A stretch of DNA of 64,000 nt from G963676655 sp963676655 (lineage in GTDB: Bacteria > Verrucomicrobiota > Lentisphaeria > Victivallales > Victivallaceae), in contig CAXXKX010000005.1 of assembly GCA_963676655.2 (NCBI GenBank), positions 558,001 to 622,000 on the forward strand, read 5' to 3'. The notes beneath the pieces were generated by a model that was not told where the DNA came from, did no database searches, and worked only from the letters and a program-made list of their open reading frames with translations. Positions 45,701 to 60,700 of this stretch are shown one piece after another; the stretch's first letter is position 1, and the number at the start of each line of letters is the position of its first letter. Made by a program: the position numbers and the translations under genes.

Positions 45701-48700
45701 ATGGTGAAGTCGCCGCCAACCAGAGTATCGGTTACGTCTACGTCATTTGAACCTGCGTTTGAGACTACTGTAACATCGTTAGTGACGGAGGAATCGGCTA
45801 CCGCCAACGTATTATCGCCTTCAGCAATCAGACTAACCGAGGAAAGAGCGCTGTCGGTAATGCTTGCGTTATTGTAACCGGTAGTTGCAGTCATTGACAA
45901 AGCTCCTGTTACGTCACTGGCTACCAGATCATTGTTGACCTCTGCAGTCATGATGACTCCGGCACCAACCGAAACCAGATCAGCAGTATTGGAACCCTCG
46001 GTGGAGGTCATAACGACCGCACCGCCAACTGCTTCATCAGTAGTCAGGCTATTGTCCAGAGTACCGATGATAGATACATTGCCGGTTACTTCACTACCGG
46101 AAAGAACCGCAGTGTTACCGCCATCATCAGCTGACATCGTCAAATCGGTGGCTACCGGGGTATTTGTGAGACTCAAGGCGTTGGAACCGAAGTTCTGCGC
46201 ATCAAGAATCACGCTGCCGCCAACGGAGCTGTCGGCAATTACCAAATTGTTAACCAGGAGGCTCGGATCGGCTTCGGCCGGGGTTTCAATTCCGTAATTG
46301 GAAGTAAGTGAAACATCTCCAGTAATATCCGCCAGATTGATTGCAACGTCATTCAGGATAACGCCGGGATCAACATTGGAAATATAATTCGAAGTCAAAT
46401 CGACGTCGCCGGTTACATGACTGAGCAGCGGAACATTGTAGTTAAGTTCAACAACCATGGCTGAATCCCAGACTACCGGAATAATCCGGCCGGAAATGCT
46501 CAGTGCATTCGCGATGTCGGCAATCATAGTGATCGAACCGTCGACATCAGCCGTATCAAACGTCGCGCTGTTGTTTTCGGTCGCGGTCAGGTTTACATCG
46601 CCAGTGATCTGATTCCAGGATGCAACACTGATCAGGGTTTCCAGACCAGGTACGCCGCCGTAAGTAGCATCATAACCGTTGAAACCTTCGCTTTCGATTA
46701 CGTTCAAGGTGTTGTTGACATTAGCGGTCATATCGATGCCCGCGCCAACAGTACCGTACATGATCGTCGCAGTATTGCTGCCGGTACCAGCATCCATTGA
46801 CACACTTCCGATGACATCACTGGTGACGACCGCGTCAAACTCAGTATCATCGCCAAGCAGTTGGAAGGTGTTATCAATAAGAGAAACCATGGTTACACTA
46901 GCGCCAATTTCACTCGGGTCAATGATAATATTATTGGACCCGGCTGTAGAGGAAGCACTAACGCCTGCAGTCAGAGTCGAATCTGTAATCGTCAGATTGT
47001 TGTCAAGAGAAGCAAACGCAGCTACACCGCCTGCAGTCATGGTATCGAAAATTACCGTATTCCCGCCGACTGTTGCATTAACAGTCAAAACGGCAACCGA
47101 ACCATCAACCATCGTCGCACTGTTATCGCCTTCGCCGGAGGTCAATGTCGCGTCACCGGTGATATCAGTGCCGTCGGTTGACAGGGTGTTGTCAAGCAGA
47201 CCGGACAATGCAACATCACCGCCAACAGTCATTCCATCAAGCTGAGCGCTGTTCGCGCCAAGTGTCGCGGTCAGAGTTACATCGGTAACTGAACCGTCAA
47301 GCATCGTCGCGCTGTTATTGCCTTCGCCGGAGGTCAGAGCGGCATTGCCGCTGATAGCCGCGCCATCAGTATTCAGAGTATTATCAAGCAGAGCTCCCAG
47401 GGCAACATTGCCGGAAGCCGTAACATCATTCAACGTTGCGGTATTGTTTCCAGCGGTCGCTGTCATAGCAAGCGCGCTGCCCAGGCCATCGCCAAATGTA
47501 CCGTTTTCAATCGTCGCGCTGTTATCGCCTTCAGTCGAAGTCACGGTAACATTACCAGTGATATCAGAACCGTCAGCCGCCAGAGTATTGTCAAGCTGAG
47601 CAGTCAATGATACAGCTCCGTCAACCGTCGAGTCATTGACTGTCGCGGTATTAGCGCCCAAAGTAGCGGTAGCACTAACGTCGCCGGTTATTTCAACCAT
47701 ATCCAAAGTGGCTGTGTTATTACCGGTATCGGCCAACATAACAACATCTCCGTCTACAGTACTTGGAGTAACTGTATCCAGAATCGCGTCGTATGCACCG
47801 AGGATCGTCAGAGTGTTATTGACTTCAGCACTCATTCCAACCGCAGTACCGAGACCATCGCCAACCGAACTCGGATCGACAACCAGAGTGTTTGAACCGC
47901 TGTTCGAAGACATCCCGATGTTACCGGAGATTGTTGAGTCGGTAACTGTCATGGTATTGTCAAGTTCAGCCGTTTCGGAAACATCGCCGGAAACGCTGAC
48001 CATGTCCAGAGCAGCCGTATTGGTACCTTCAGTGGCAATCATTTCGATATCGCCGTCAACCACGCTGTCAGTTCCTTCGATTCCGGAAATATCCAGCGCA
48101 TTGGAGGCAGTTGCCGTCATGCTGATGCCAAGGCTGTCAAGCAGAGCCGCTGCTGCAACCTGCAAGGTGTTGGTCTCAGCCGCAACTGCGCCGCCGCTGA
48201 CGTTCCAACCCTGCATTACGATGTTATCAACATCCAGTACTGCTTCGCCGTCGGCAAGCGGTGACAACGGATTGACTCCAACCAGAATGGTATTGGTTTG
48301 ACCATTCAGAGTAACGTCATTGGCTATCAACGCCGCGGTAGTATCGCTGTAAGCGCCAGGATCGACACCGTAGGCATTGGTGTCAGCCGGACCGGTAATT
48401 TCAATAGTATTGGCAGTGCCGTACATATCGAAATCACCAAGTGCATTGCCAACGACCATTCTGCCGGCGACTGTCACGCTGTTAACTGCAGTATCATAGA
48501 TCGTATCGGTAGTCCAGTCGAACTCGTAAATTTCGAGTCCGCCAAGATTGAATGTACCAGTGAACTCATAAGCGTAGACGCCCAACGGATCAACAATACT
48601 ACCCATCAGGACGCCATCTTCAACCAGCAATCTGCCGTCGCTGTCGACCGTGATAATATTATTACCATTTTCCTGGAGGGTAAGTTGTCCCATGGTCAAA

Positions 48701-51700
48701 CCGTAAGCATCAGTATCTTCAGTGATATAAAGCTGACCACCGGCAATATCCAACGTATTGTTATGACCGGACATGACAACTGCTTCAACTCCGGAATGGG
48801 CCAGTTGGACATCATCCAGCGGACCGCCGCCTCCATAGCTGTAAACCCAGCCGCTGTCAACAGTAAAGGTATTGCTGAGACCAGCGGCCATATAGAGATC
48901 GCCGGCGATATAAGAGGCTTCACCAAAGTTAACTGTGTTTGTTCCGACCTGAGTGATTGCGTCACCATCATAGGTCAGCGCATACATTGAGAGGGTTGCC
49001 GCATTCTGGACAACACCAAGGGCATCAACAATACCAAGTGAAGCACTGTAAAGATCTTCAATCGCGTTTAAGGCGCCGTTAAGAACAACTTCACCTTCAA
49101 GACTGAAAGTATTGGATGTATCAGAATACATCTCAACATCACCGTAAACAGTCGCGGCATAATCTTCAATTGCACTTATGCTCAATGCGTTGGTTCCGGC
49201 GTTATTGTCGTTGTCGATACCCATGGTGATATCGCCATCGTTATTGACGCTGTCACCGACGACACTGCCGATGATTTCAACTGAATCGTTACCGATACCG
49301 GTTGAAATGCTGTTATCTACCAGACTCGGATCGATAACTATAGTGTCGTCACCATCGCCAGTGCTGATCGAACCGTATACCGTGCTGTCAGTGATATTGA
49401 TCGTATCGTCACCGTCTCCGGTGGTAATATCGCCTGAAGTATCAACTACGCCGATTACACTGTCAACCACGTCAATAGTCGAGTCGCCGTTGCCGACGAT
49501 GATATCGCCGGTTACCAGACTGCTGTTCAGGACGTCGATGTCATGGAGGCCGTCACCGGAGAGGATACTGCCGGTTACGGTTGTTCCGTCAACGCTGACC
49601 GCGTCATCGCCGTCACTGGTGCTGATATCACCGGTTACATTGTTGCTGACCAGGCTGATGCTGTCATCACTGATTCCAGTGGTGATTCCAGCGGCAACAG
49701 TGCCGTTGGACAGAGCTATATCAACCGCACCGTCGCCAACAGTTGTGATTGTACCAATTACTGCGGCATCAAGTTCAATATCAACATCCAGAACTCCACT
49801 GGTGGAAGCTACTGAAATATTGCTGCCGTCATCGAAGACTGAATCGACAAACGACAGGGTATTGTTCAGTTCAGCCATCAAAGTAACGTCTCCATTAACA
49901 TCGACCGAATCGATCGAAGCGGTATTCGAACCGGCTGCAGCGTTCATCCACAACGCCGAAGCCAAGCCGTCGCCGACCGAACCGTTCAGGATCGCCACGC
50001 TGTTATCACCTTCGGTTGCCCCCATGACCACGTTACCGGAGATGTCTGAATCGGCAATATCAAGAGTATTGTTTGCCAGGGCCGACATTGAAACCGCTCC
50101 GGAAACCGTTACCGTATCGATGACAACATCATTGGAACCCGCCGAGGCAGTAGCTGCAACCGCATTACCAGTGCCGTCACCAACCGTGCCGTTCAGGACA
50201 TCTATATCATTGTTGCCTTCAGTCGCGGTGGCGCTGACGTTGCCGGTTATGTCAGTCATGTCAAAGTAAGCGGCATTGTTGCCGGTATTCGCCAGCATGA
50301 CAACATCTCCGTCAACTGTACTCATGGTCACACCAAGGATCGCGTCGTATTCGCCAAGAACGGTCAGAGTATTATCAACTTCGGCCGTCATGCCAATCGC
50401 CGTACCGGTACCGTCGCCGACAGAACTCGGGTCGATAAATGCGGTGTTGGAACCGGTATAAGCAACCATCGACAGATTACCATCGATATCGGAATCGGTG
50501 ACAACCAGATCATTGTCTACTTCAGCAGTCATACTGAAATCACCACCGACCGGAGTATTGGTTACAGTCGCATCATTTGAACCTGCGCTAGAGTCAATTG
50601 TAACGTCACTGCTGATGGTGGAATCGGTAACTGCAAACGTGTTGTCACCAGCCGCAGTCAAATCAACCGTCGTAAGTGCGCTGTCGGTAATTTCCGCATT
50701 GTTGTATCCGGTAGTAGCGGTCATTGACAAAGCTCCAGTTACGTCACTGGCTACCAGATCATTGTTGACTTCAGCATCCATAGTGACTCCGGCACCAACC
50801 GAAACCAGTTCAGCACTATTGGAACCTTCAGTAGAAGTCATTGAGACCGCGCCGCCGACTGCTTCATCGGTTGTCAGGCTGTTGTCCAAAGTACCGGTGA
50901 GAGTTGCATCTCCAGCTACTTCGCTGCCGGAAAGAACCGCGGTATTACCGCCATCATCAGCGGACATCACCAAGTCAGTGGCTACCGGGGTATTTGTGAG
51001 ACTCAAGGCGTTGGAACCGAAGTTCTGCGCATTAAGGATCACGCTGCCGCCAACGGAGCTGTCGGCAATTACCAAATTGTTAACCAGGAGGCTCGGATCG
51101 GCTTCCAACGGAGTTTCAAGACCATAGTTGCTGGTCAGGAATATGTCGCCGCCAATTGTCGCCAATGTAATCTCAGCGTCATTCAGGATCACTCCGGGAT
51201 CAACATTTGAGATGTAGGTGGATTCAAGGACAACATTACCGCTGACAGAACTCAGCAACGGAACATTGTAGTTCAGTTCAATGACGCCAGTCGAGTCGTA
51301 AACCACCGGAATAATCCGGCCGGAAATGCTCAGTGCGTTCGCGATGTCGGCGGTCATAGTGATCGAACCATCGACATCAGCAGCTTCAAACGTAGCACTG
51401 TTGTTTTCAACCGCGGTCAGAACAACGTCGCCGGTAATCGCGTTCCATGGAGAGACGCTATCAAGAATCTCATTACCGGTACCAGGATCAAAGCTGTAGT
51501 CGGCATCATAACCGTTGAAGCCTTCGCTTTCGATCACATTCAAGGTATTGTTAACATTAGCGGTCATATCAATGCCCGCACCAACCGTGCCGTACATAAT
51601 CGTCGCAGTATTGCTGCCGGTAGTCGAATCCATTGAAACATTACCCAGAACATCACTGGTGACAACCGCGTCAAATTCGGTATCATCGCCAAGCAACTGC

Positions 51701-54700
51701 AAGGTATTGTCGACTTCAGCATCCATTGCTACACTGCCGACAATGCTCGGGTCGATCACGACATTGTTGCTGCCGCTGGCGGAAATAGTGGTAACCGCAC
51801 CGGTAACCGTAGAATCTGTGATTGAGAGATCATTGTCAAGTTCGGCGTCAAGCGTTACCGCTCCGCCGACAAGCATCATGTCAAGTGAAGCACTGTTCGC
51901 ACCAAGTGTCGCGGTCAGGCTTACGTTATCAACCGAGCCGTCAATCATCGTCGCGCTATTATTGCCTTCGCCGGAAGTCAGTGTTGCGTCACCAATGATA
52001 GCAGTGCCATCAGTTGACAAGGTGTTGTCAAGCAGACCGGACAATGCAACATCACCGCTGACAGCCATATCATCAAGTTGAGCACTGTTCGCGCCAAGTG
52101 TCGCGGTCAAGGTTACATCGGTAACTGAACCGTCAAGCATCGTCGCGCTGTTGTCGCCTTCGCCGGATGCCAAAGTCGCATTACCGGTGATATCGGTGCC
52201 GTCGGTTGACAGGGTATTGTCAAGCAGACCGCTCAACGCGACATTGCCGCCTACAGCCATATCATCAAGTTGAGCGCTGTTCGCGCCGAGCGTGGCAGTC
52301 AGGGTGACATCGGTAACTGAACCGTCAAGCATCGTCGCGCTGTTGTCGCCTTCGGCAGAGTTCAGGGTCGCATCGCCACTGATAGCCGCGCCATCAGTTG
52401 ACAAGGTATTACCAAGCAGGCCACCCATACCAACATCACCAGAGACCGTTACATCGTTCAACGTTGCAGTGTTGTTTCCGACACTTGAAACCATTGTAAG
52501 TGCGATCCCAAGGCCATCACCGAATGAGCCATTTTCAATAGTAGCACTATTATCGCCTTCAAGCGAACTAATACTGACGTTACCGGTAATATCAGTCATA
52601 TCAATAACAGCAGTGTTATCTCCAGTATTGGCATTCATAATAACATTACCATCAACCGTACTCGGGATAATTGTATCCGATACTGCGTCATATTCACCAA
52701 GAATAGTCAGAGTATTATTAACGTCAGCAGACATGCCAATCGCCGTTCCGGTACCGTCGCCGACAGAACTCGGGTCGATAAATGCGGTGTTGGAACCGGT
52801 ATAAGCAACCATCGACAGGTTACCGGATATATCCGAATCGGAGACAACCAGATCATTGTCTACTTCAGCAGTCATACTGAAATCACCACCGACCGGAGTA
52901 TTGGTTACAGTCGCATCATTTGAACCTGCGCTAGAGTCAATTGTAACGTCACTGCTGATGGTGGAATCGGTAACTGCAAACGTGTTGTCACCAGCCGCAG
53001 TCAAATCAACCGTCGTAAGTGCGCTGTCGGTAATTTCCGCATTGTTGTATCCGGTAGTAGCGGTCATTGACAAAGCTCCAGTTACGTCACTTGCTACCAG
53101 ATCATTGTTGACTTCAGCATCCATAGTGACTCCGGCACCAACCGAAACCAGTTCAGCACTATTGGAACCTTCAGTAGAAGTCATTGAGACCGCGCCGCCA
53201 ACTGCTTCATCAGTTGTCAGGCTGTTGTCCAAAGTACCAGTGAGAGTTGCATTACCGGTTACTTCGCTGCCGCTCAGAACAGCGGTATTGCCGCCATCGT
53301 CAGCCGACATTGTCAAGTCGGTGGCTACCGGGGTATTTGTGAGACTCAGTGCGTTGGAACCGAAGTTCTGCGCATCAAGGATCACGCTGCCGCCAACGGA
53401 GCTGTCGGCAATTACCAAATTGTTAACCAGGAGGCTCGGATCGGCTTCCAACGGAGTTTCAAGACCATAGTTGCTGGTCAAAGCTACGTTACCGGTGATA
53501 TCCGCCAGGTTGATCGCCGCGTCATTCAGGATAACGCCGGGATCAACATTGGAAATATAATTCGAGGTCAATACGACGTCGCCGGTTACATGGCTGAGCA
53601 ACGGAACATTATAGTTCAGCTCGACAACTCTGGTTGAATCCCAGACTACCGGAATGATCCGGCCGGAAATGCTCAGTGCATTCGCGATGTCGGCAATCAT
53701 GGTGATCGAGCCGTCGACATCGGCAGTATCAAACGTTGCGCTGTTATTTTCGGTCGCAGTCAGGTTTACATCACCGGTGATTTGGTTCCAGGATGCAACA
53801 CTTATCAGGGTTTCCAGGCCAGGTACGCCGCCGTAAGTAGCGTCATAACCGTTGAAGCCTTCGCTTTCGATCACATTCAAGGTGTTGTTGACATTCGCGG
53901 TCATATCGATGCCCGCACCAACAGTACCGTACATGATTGTCGCGGTATTGCTGCCGGTGGTCGCGTCCATTGAGACATTACCGAGAACATCACTGGTGAC
54001 TACCGCGTCAAATTCGGTATCGTCGCCAAGCAGTTGCAGAGCATTGTCAACTTCAGCATCCATAACAACACTGCCGACTATGCTCGGATCGATCACGACA
54101 TTGTTGCTACCGCTGGCGGACGTTGTGGTTACCGCACCGGTAACCGTAGAATCTGTGATTGAGAGATCATTGTCAAGTTCGGCGTCAAGCGTTACCGCTC
54201 CGCCGACAAGCATCATGTCAAGTGAAGCACTGTTCGCACCAAGTGTCGCGGTCAGGCTTACGTTATCAACCGAGCCGTCAATCATCGTCGCGCTGTTGTC
54301 TCCTTCGTCAGAGGTCAGTGTTGCGTCACCAATGATAGCAGTGCCATCAGTTGACAAGGTGTTGTCAAGCAGACCGGACAATGCAACATCACCGCTGACA
54401 GCCATATCATCAAGTTGAGCGCTGTTCGCGCCAAGTGTCGCGGTCAAGGTTACATCGGTAACTGAACCGTCAAGCATCGTCGCGCTGTTGTCGCCTTCGC
54501 CGGAGGTCAAGGTAGCATCGCCGCTGATAGCCGCGCCATCGGTTGCCAGGGTGTTATCAAGCAGACCGCTCAAAGCAACATCGCCGGAGGCCGCCACGTC
54601 ATTCAACGTCGCAGTATTATTTCCAGCAGTCGCAGTCATGGCGAGAGCATTACCCAGGCCATCACCGAATGTACCGTTTTCGATCGTTGCGCTGTTATCG

Positions 54701-57700
54701 CCTTCGGTCGAAGTCAGAGTTACATTGCCGGTGATATCAGAACCGTCAGCCGCCAGAGTATTGTCAAGCAGAGCACTCATTGAGACAACGCCGCCGACTG
54801 TTGAATCATTGACCGTGGCGGTATTGGCGCCGTCAGTTGTATTCATTGTCAGATCAACATCGAGGTTGCTGTCGGTGATCGTTACGGTGCTGCTGCCGTC
54901 TGTAGTGGTAATGCTGCCGGTGACGTCGGATCCGTTGCTGACGTTGATAACATTGTCACCATCACCGCCGGTTACATCGCCGCCAACATCTGTTGAATCA
55001 ATGTTGATCGTATCGGAACCGGCGCCGCCGGTGACCGAACCGCTAATCGTGCTGCCGGTTGCGCTAAGCGAATCATCGCCGTCGCCACCGATAAGGTCGC
55101 CGGTCAGGCCCACGCCTGAAAGAGCAACTGTGTCCGCGCCGTCGCCAACATCGATTGAGGCTCCGACCGTGCTATCGGTTACCGTTACGCTGTCATCGCC
55201 ACCGTCAGTTACTATTCCACCGGCTACGTTATTATTATTAAGGATAATAGTATCGACACTTTCACCAGTGTTGATGCTGGCAACTGTACCGTCAGTAAGA
55301 CTGAGGTCAACCGTGCCTTCGCCGGTAATCGCTACCGCTCCAACGTCGGCTCCGGTCAGATCGATATCGACATCAACCATGCCGTCTGGCGTGGTGACTG
55401 TGATATCGCCGCCGGTCATATCGGTATCAGTCATGCTCAGGGTGTTGTCGCCGGTCGTGTTATTCTGAGTGACATCGCCGCTGACGGTTCCGCCGACTAT
55501 CGTTGCGGTGTTGTTGCCTTCGTCTGCTTCCATATCAACGTTTACAACTGTTACATCGGTCAGAGCTACCTGGTTGCTGCCGAAGTTGATCGCGTCAACC
55601 AACAAGTCGCCACCGATAGAAGTATCGCTGATTACCACATTATTAACCAACAGATCCGGATCGGCTTCGGCCGGGGTTTCAATTCCGTAATTGGAAGTAA
55701 GTGAAACTCCACCAGTAATATCCGCCAGGTTGATCGCAACATCATTCAGGATAACGCCGGGATCAACATTGGAAATATAATTTGAGGTCAAATCGACGTC
55801 GCCGGTTACATGGCTGAGCAGCGGAACATTATAGTTCAGTTCAACAACCCTGGTTGAATCCCAGACCACCGGAATAATCCGGCCGGAAATGCTCAGTGCA
55901 TTCGCGATGTCAGCAATCATGGTGATCGAACCATCAACATCAGCGGTATCAAAGGTCGCGCTGTTGTTTTCGGTCGCAGTCAGGTTTACATCACCGGTGA
56001 TTTGGTTCCAGGATGCAACACTTATCAGGGTTTCCAGGCCAGGTACGCCACCGTAAGTAGCGTCATAACCGTTGAAGCCTTCGCTTTCGATTACGTTCAA
56101 GGTATTGTTAACATTAGCGGTCATATCGATGCCCGCACCAACCGTGCCGTACATAATCGTCGCAGTATTGCTGCCGGTAGTCGAATCCATTGAGATATTA
56201 CCGGTAATCTCGCTGGGAACAACTGCGTCAAACTCAGTATCGTCGCCAACCAACTGCATGGTATTGTCAACCTCAGCGGTCATGATCAAGTCACCATCAA
56301 TCAGGCTCGGATCGATCAAGACATTATTAGAGCCTGTCGCGGAATCGGTAGTAACATTTCCGTTAATAATTGAATCAGTAATGGTCAAATCATTGTCAAG
56401 CTCAGCGGTCAATGAGACATTACCATTAACCTCACTCAAATCTATCGAGGCTGTATTCATACCGTCATCAGCATCCATACTGATATCACCATCAATATAG
56501 CTTGGATCAGTTGATTCTCCGTCTATAACTCCTAGGATTGTCAAAGTGTTATCGAAGTATGAGAACATGTCGATTGCAGTTCCCAAGCCGCTGCCAACTG
56601 AACTGGCCTCAATATAAACGTTATTGTAACTTAAGCCGGAATTTGAAATCGTAATATCACCGCTGACATAAGAATCAACCAATGACAATTCATTGTTAAC
56701 TTCGGCTTCCATATTAAGATTGCCACCCAGATCCGAGTTAAGGAATGAAACAATATTACTTCCGTTAGTAACCTCCAGGTTCATATTGGAATCGAAGTCT
56801 GAGTTTGTTATTGTAATATTATTTCCTAATTCACTGAAGAACTGGGACATTGTTGAGCCTTCGAGATCAACCATATCAAAGATTACAGTATTGAAGCCTT
56901 CATTTGCATCCATCCAAATATCGCCATTGACAAGGCTTTCAGTAGTCCCTTCTTCTGGATCATAAGCACCCAGGATTGTCAAGGTATTGTTGTACCAACC
57001 CCACATATTGATAGCGTAAATGCCACCGGAGCCGACCTCACTCGGGTCAATCAGCAGAGTGTTTGAACCGCTAAAGGAGTCCATATCAATATCGCCGCCA
57101 ACCACTGAGTCAGTGATCGTCAAGGAGTTATCATATTCAGCTTCCTGGGTAACATCTCCGGTAACTTCGACCATATCAAAAATGGCGCTATTGGTGCCGT
57201 CACTTGCCCCCATATAAACATCACCGTCAATGATACTTTCGGTGACAGAACCGTCATCATCAATGCCGGAGACTTGAAGAATATTAGACGCGGTAGCCAG
57301 CATATCAATGCTCAAGCTGCCAAGCAGGGCATTAGCGGCCACTTGAAGGACGTTGGCTTCGGCCAGGATTGAAGAAGCGTCAACCGTCAGGCCAGTCATA
57401 GTAATATTGCCGGCCACAAGTTCAGCTTCACCCGGATCGATAGTAGCATTAACGCCAACCAGGATGGTATTGAACTGACCGGAAAGATTAAGTTCATCCG
57501 TGTAAATACCGGCAGTAGTCAACAAGTAATCCTCAGGATCAACACCAAACGCATTGGTAGTAGCCGGACCGGTGATTTCAACCGTATTATTTATGCCGGA
57601 CAATGAAATATCACCGTCAACATCATCATTAGTGAGTCTGCCAGCGACGGTAATTGTATTGGTTTGAGCATCATAAATTGAGTTAGTGTTCCAGTCAAAC

Positions 57701-60700
57701 ACATAAAGTTCAAGACCGGTTACACCACCGAAAGCGGGATCAACCGAACTCAGGTCATAAGACCCCCAGGAATCGCCGCCATCCAAAGCGATACCAAGTT
57801 CAAGGTTACTGCCGGCAACCAGACGGCCATCATCGGCAATTGTAATAATATTGCTGCCGCCTTCACCTTCAGCGCTCTTTTCAGCCTGACTCATAATAAT
57901 GCTGGCGGTTACCGGAGCAACAAGCTCTCCAGGTATATACAAGGTGCCGCCGTCAATATTCAAGGCATTATCATGAGCAAGCATCATAACAGTATCAGCC
58001 ATTGCGTAGTTGAGAGTCGGATCTGCAGGATTGTACTGAGTGACCCAGCCACTGTCAACGGTTATTGTATTACTATCGCCGGCCGCCATTTCAAGCGCGC
58101 CGGTAATAAATGAAGCATGACCCAAGGTCAAAGTATTTGAACCGCCTTCAAGGAGAATACCGTCCTGATCAACAATACCGGCAGTCATCGTAACGTCGGC
58201 CGAAGTAATTACGGTACCGTCATCAGCGATTTCACCAACAACAGCCCGGACAACAGCATCAAGGCCATCTGTCGCGGCATTTTGAACGCTTACACCGGCA
58301 ATATCAAGAGTATTGGAAGAATCAGATCCCATGGAAACCCCGGTAATGACAGATGCGTCATAACCGGTTTCAGTTTCTGAATCATATTCCCCGGTAATAG
58401 CGAGGCTGTTGGTGCCGTAAGGCTGATCGGCCAACGCATCACCCATAACAACACTGCCTTCGACTGTGCTGCCAAGAATCTGAACGGCATCGTCACCGTC
58501 ACCGGAGATAATATCGCCCTGAACCGTACTCGGATCGATGATGATCGTATCGTTGCCGCCATCGGTATCAATAGTACCGGCAACAATTGAATCGGTGATC
58601 TTGATGTAATCATCGCTTTCACCTGTGGTAATATTATCAACCGTGCTGTCGGTAATAAACATTTCAACCTCGCCGTCACCAGCCACTGTAATATCAGTAA
58701 GGGTGGAGTCGATCAGATCAATTGATACGTCATTCATGCCGCTAACGGTAGAAATATCAATATTACTACCATTATTAATAGTGGAGTTAATGATGTCAAC
58801 TGTATTATCACCATCAGTTGTGGTAACAGAAACATTTCCCTCAATTTCCGAATCAGTAATACCCAGGGTATTATCAAGCAGAGCGCTGAGAGTGACATTT
58901 CCGCCGACGGTTGAATCAGAAACGGTTGCAATATTAGCGCCGTCAGTCGTATTCATACTCAGATTATTGGCAAGAGCGCTGTCAGAAAGAAGAACAGAGC
59001 TGCTGCCGTCGGTAGTGGTAATGCTGCCCTGAATGTCAGAACTGTCGGTAACTTCGATAACATTATCGCCATCACCGCCGGTAACATTTTGGGTAACAGT
59101 GCTTGAATCGATGAGAATTGTGTCATCGCCATCCGCGCCTGAAACACCGCCGGTAACAAAGCTGCCGCTAATAGATATCTGGTCGTCACCGCCATCAGAG
59201 GTGACATTGCCGCTGGTAGTCGTGCCGGTCAGGCTGATAATATCATCGTCCTCACCAGAGGATACTGAAGCAACGTTACTGTCCACAATCACGATTGTAT
59301 CTTCGCCGCCTTCAGTTGTAATATTGCCGGTTACGTCAGAACCTTCAATGCTGACATCGTCATCGCCAGCGCCAGCTGCAATAGCACCGGAAACAGTGCT
59401 GGTCATTACAGATATAGAGTCATCGCCATCTTCGGTCAGGATACTGCCAGCAGCAGCATTGACCAGCGCAACAGTGTCGCTGCCTTCGCCAGTATTGATA
59501 GCATCAACAACGGTGCCGCCGTCAATAGTAACGGAATCATCTCCGCCACCGGTCAGGACAGAACCACCGCCGAGACCGTCATCCACTGAACCGGTGACAA
59601 GAATAGTATCAACTGAATCATTCGCTGAACCATCACCGATATCAATTGAAGTATCGATACCATCAACATTACCGCCGATAGTAACTTCATTAGTCTCATT
59701 TTTCTGAATGAGGTAACCTTCGATACCAATACCGTCGCTGTCATAGACACCGCCGAACGAAACGATACCGTTGATATCAGTTCCGACACCGGTTGTAAAG
59801 GTGTTATATCCGCCATAAATCTCCGGCATATCTCCGGTTCCGCCGGCACCATTCATAACAACGTCATTATAAACCGCCTTGAGAACGACCGGTCCGCCGA
59901 TTGACGTTGTCAACAGATCATTGATAGTTAAAATATTTGCAGTGGAAATATAGTCGTAGTACTGCACACCCATGGTAATTTCATCGGCAACTGTCACATT
60001 GCTGTGCATGATCAAAGTATTAACAACATCTGTACCGCTAAGCATAATGCTGCCGTTAACCGCAACACTTGAGACTCCATTATTGGTGACGATTCCGCCA
60101 TCATATTCAGAGACCTGAACCCCAAGTTCAAAGTTATTATCGGTTCCACTAGGCGCATCTTCCCAATCAGTGGTAATCACAACATCACCGTCAATATCAA
60201 TGCTGACATCGTCATTGAGGGTAACTGTTGACTGTCTGCCGGCTTCATATCCGATGACCGCTTCGACGGTATTTGACTTGCCGACAACCAGGAGGCTGCG
60301 AGTATAGATGCTTACTGCACCATCAACCACAATATCGCCTTCGCCTTTAGCCGTGAGTTCATAATTTAATTCCAAAGTATTGGAATTTGTCGCATACATC
60401 TCCATCGGAGCGTAAATCGTCATATTGATCGGGTCAGTAAAAGTCAGAATTGATTTGATATCCAAACCTGGAGCATATTCGCCGTCGACATAGCCCCAGA
60501 TACCGAAATCAATCATATTATCCGCACCGTCAATAATCAATGACGCAGCTTCGATAGTATTGTCTATCGCGCCCACATTCATAGTCTGACCAGAACCAAG
60601 GATAAACTCAAAGATTGAAATAGTATTAGTGGCGGTTTCAGTAATATTGAAGTTGCCAAAGACCTGAATATAGCTGTTTTGGCCAAAATAGAGATCATTG

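Larger units (their letters stand above)
40905..58410 (-). repeat. Four copies of an ~1.1-kb A block
   Basis: Copies near 40905-42045, 43255-44375, 48080-49185 and 57255-58410. The shared TILVGVN/ILVGIN anchor (plus-strand ccaaccaga-like) lies at 41101, 43447, 48277 and 57454, spaced 2346, 4830 and 9177 nt, all multiples of 3. Typical conserved strings are DYxxTTAI, MTVDSGW and YDGDAIT. The N-terminal-most copy is the most diverged. Confidence 0.8.

Noticed and set aside
48298..55468. Long open frames on the plus strand across the giant gene, such as 48298-48990, 49178-50269 and 54488-55468.
   Set aside because: They mirror the minus-strand coding frame of a low-complexity repeat. They are Ser/Pro/Val-rich with no motifs and recur with every repeat copy, so they are antisense shadows.
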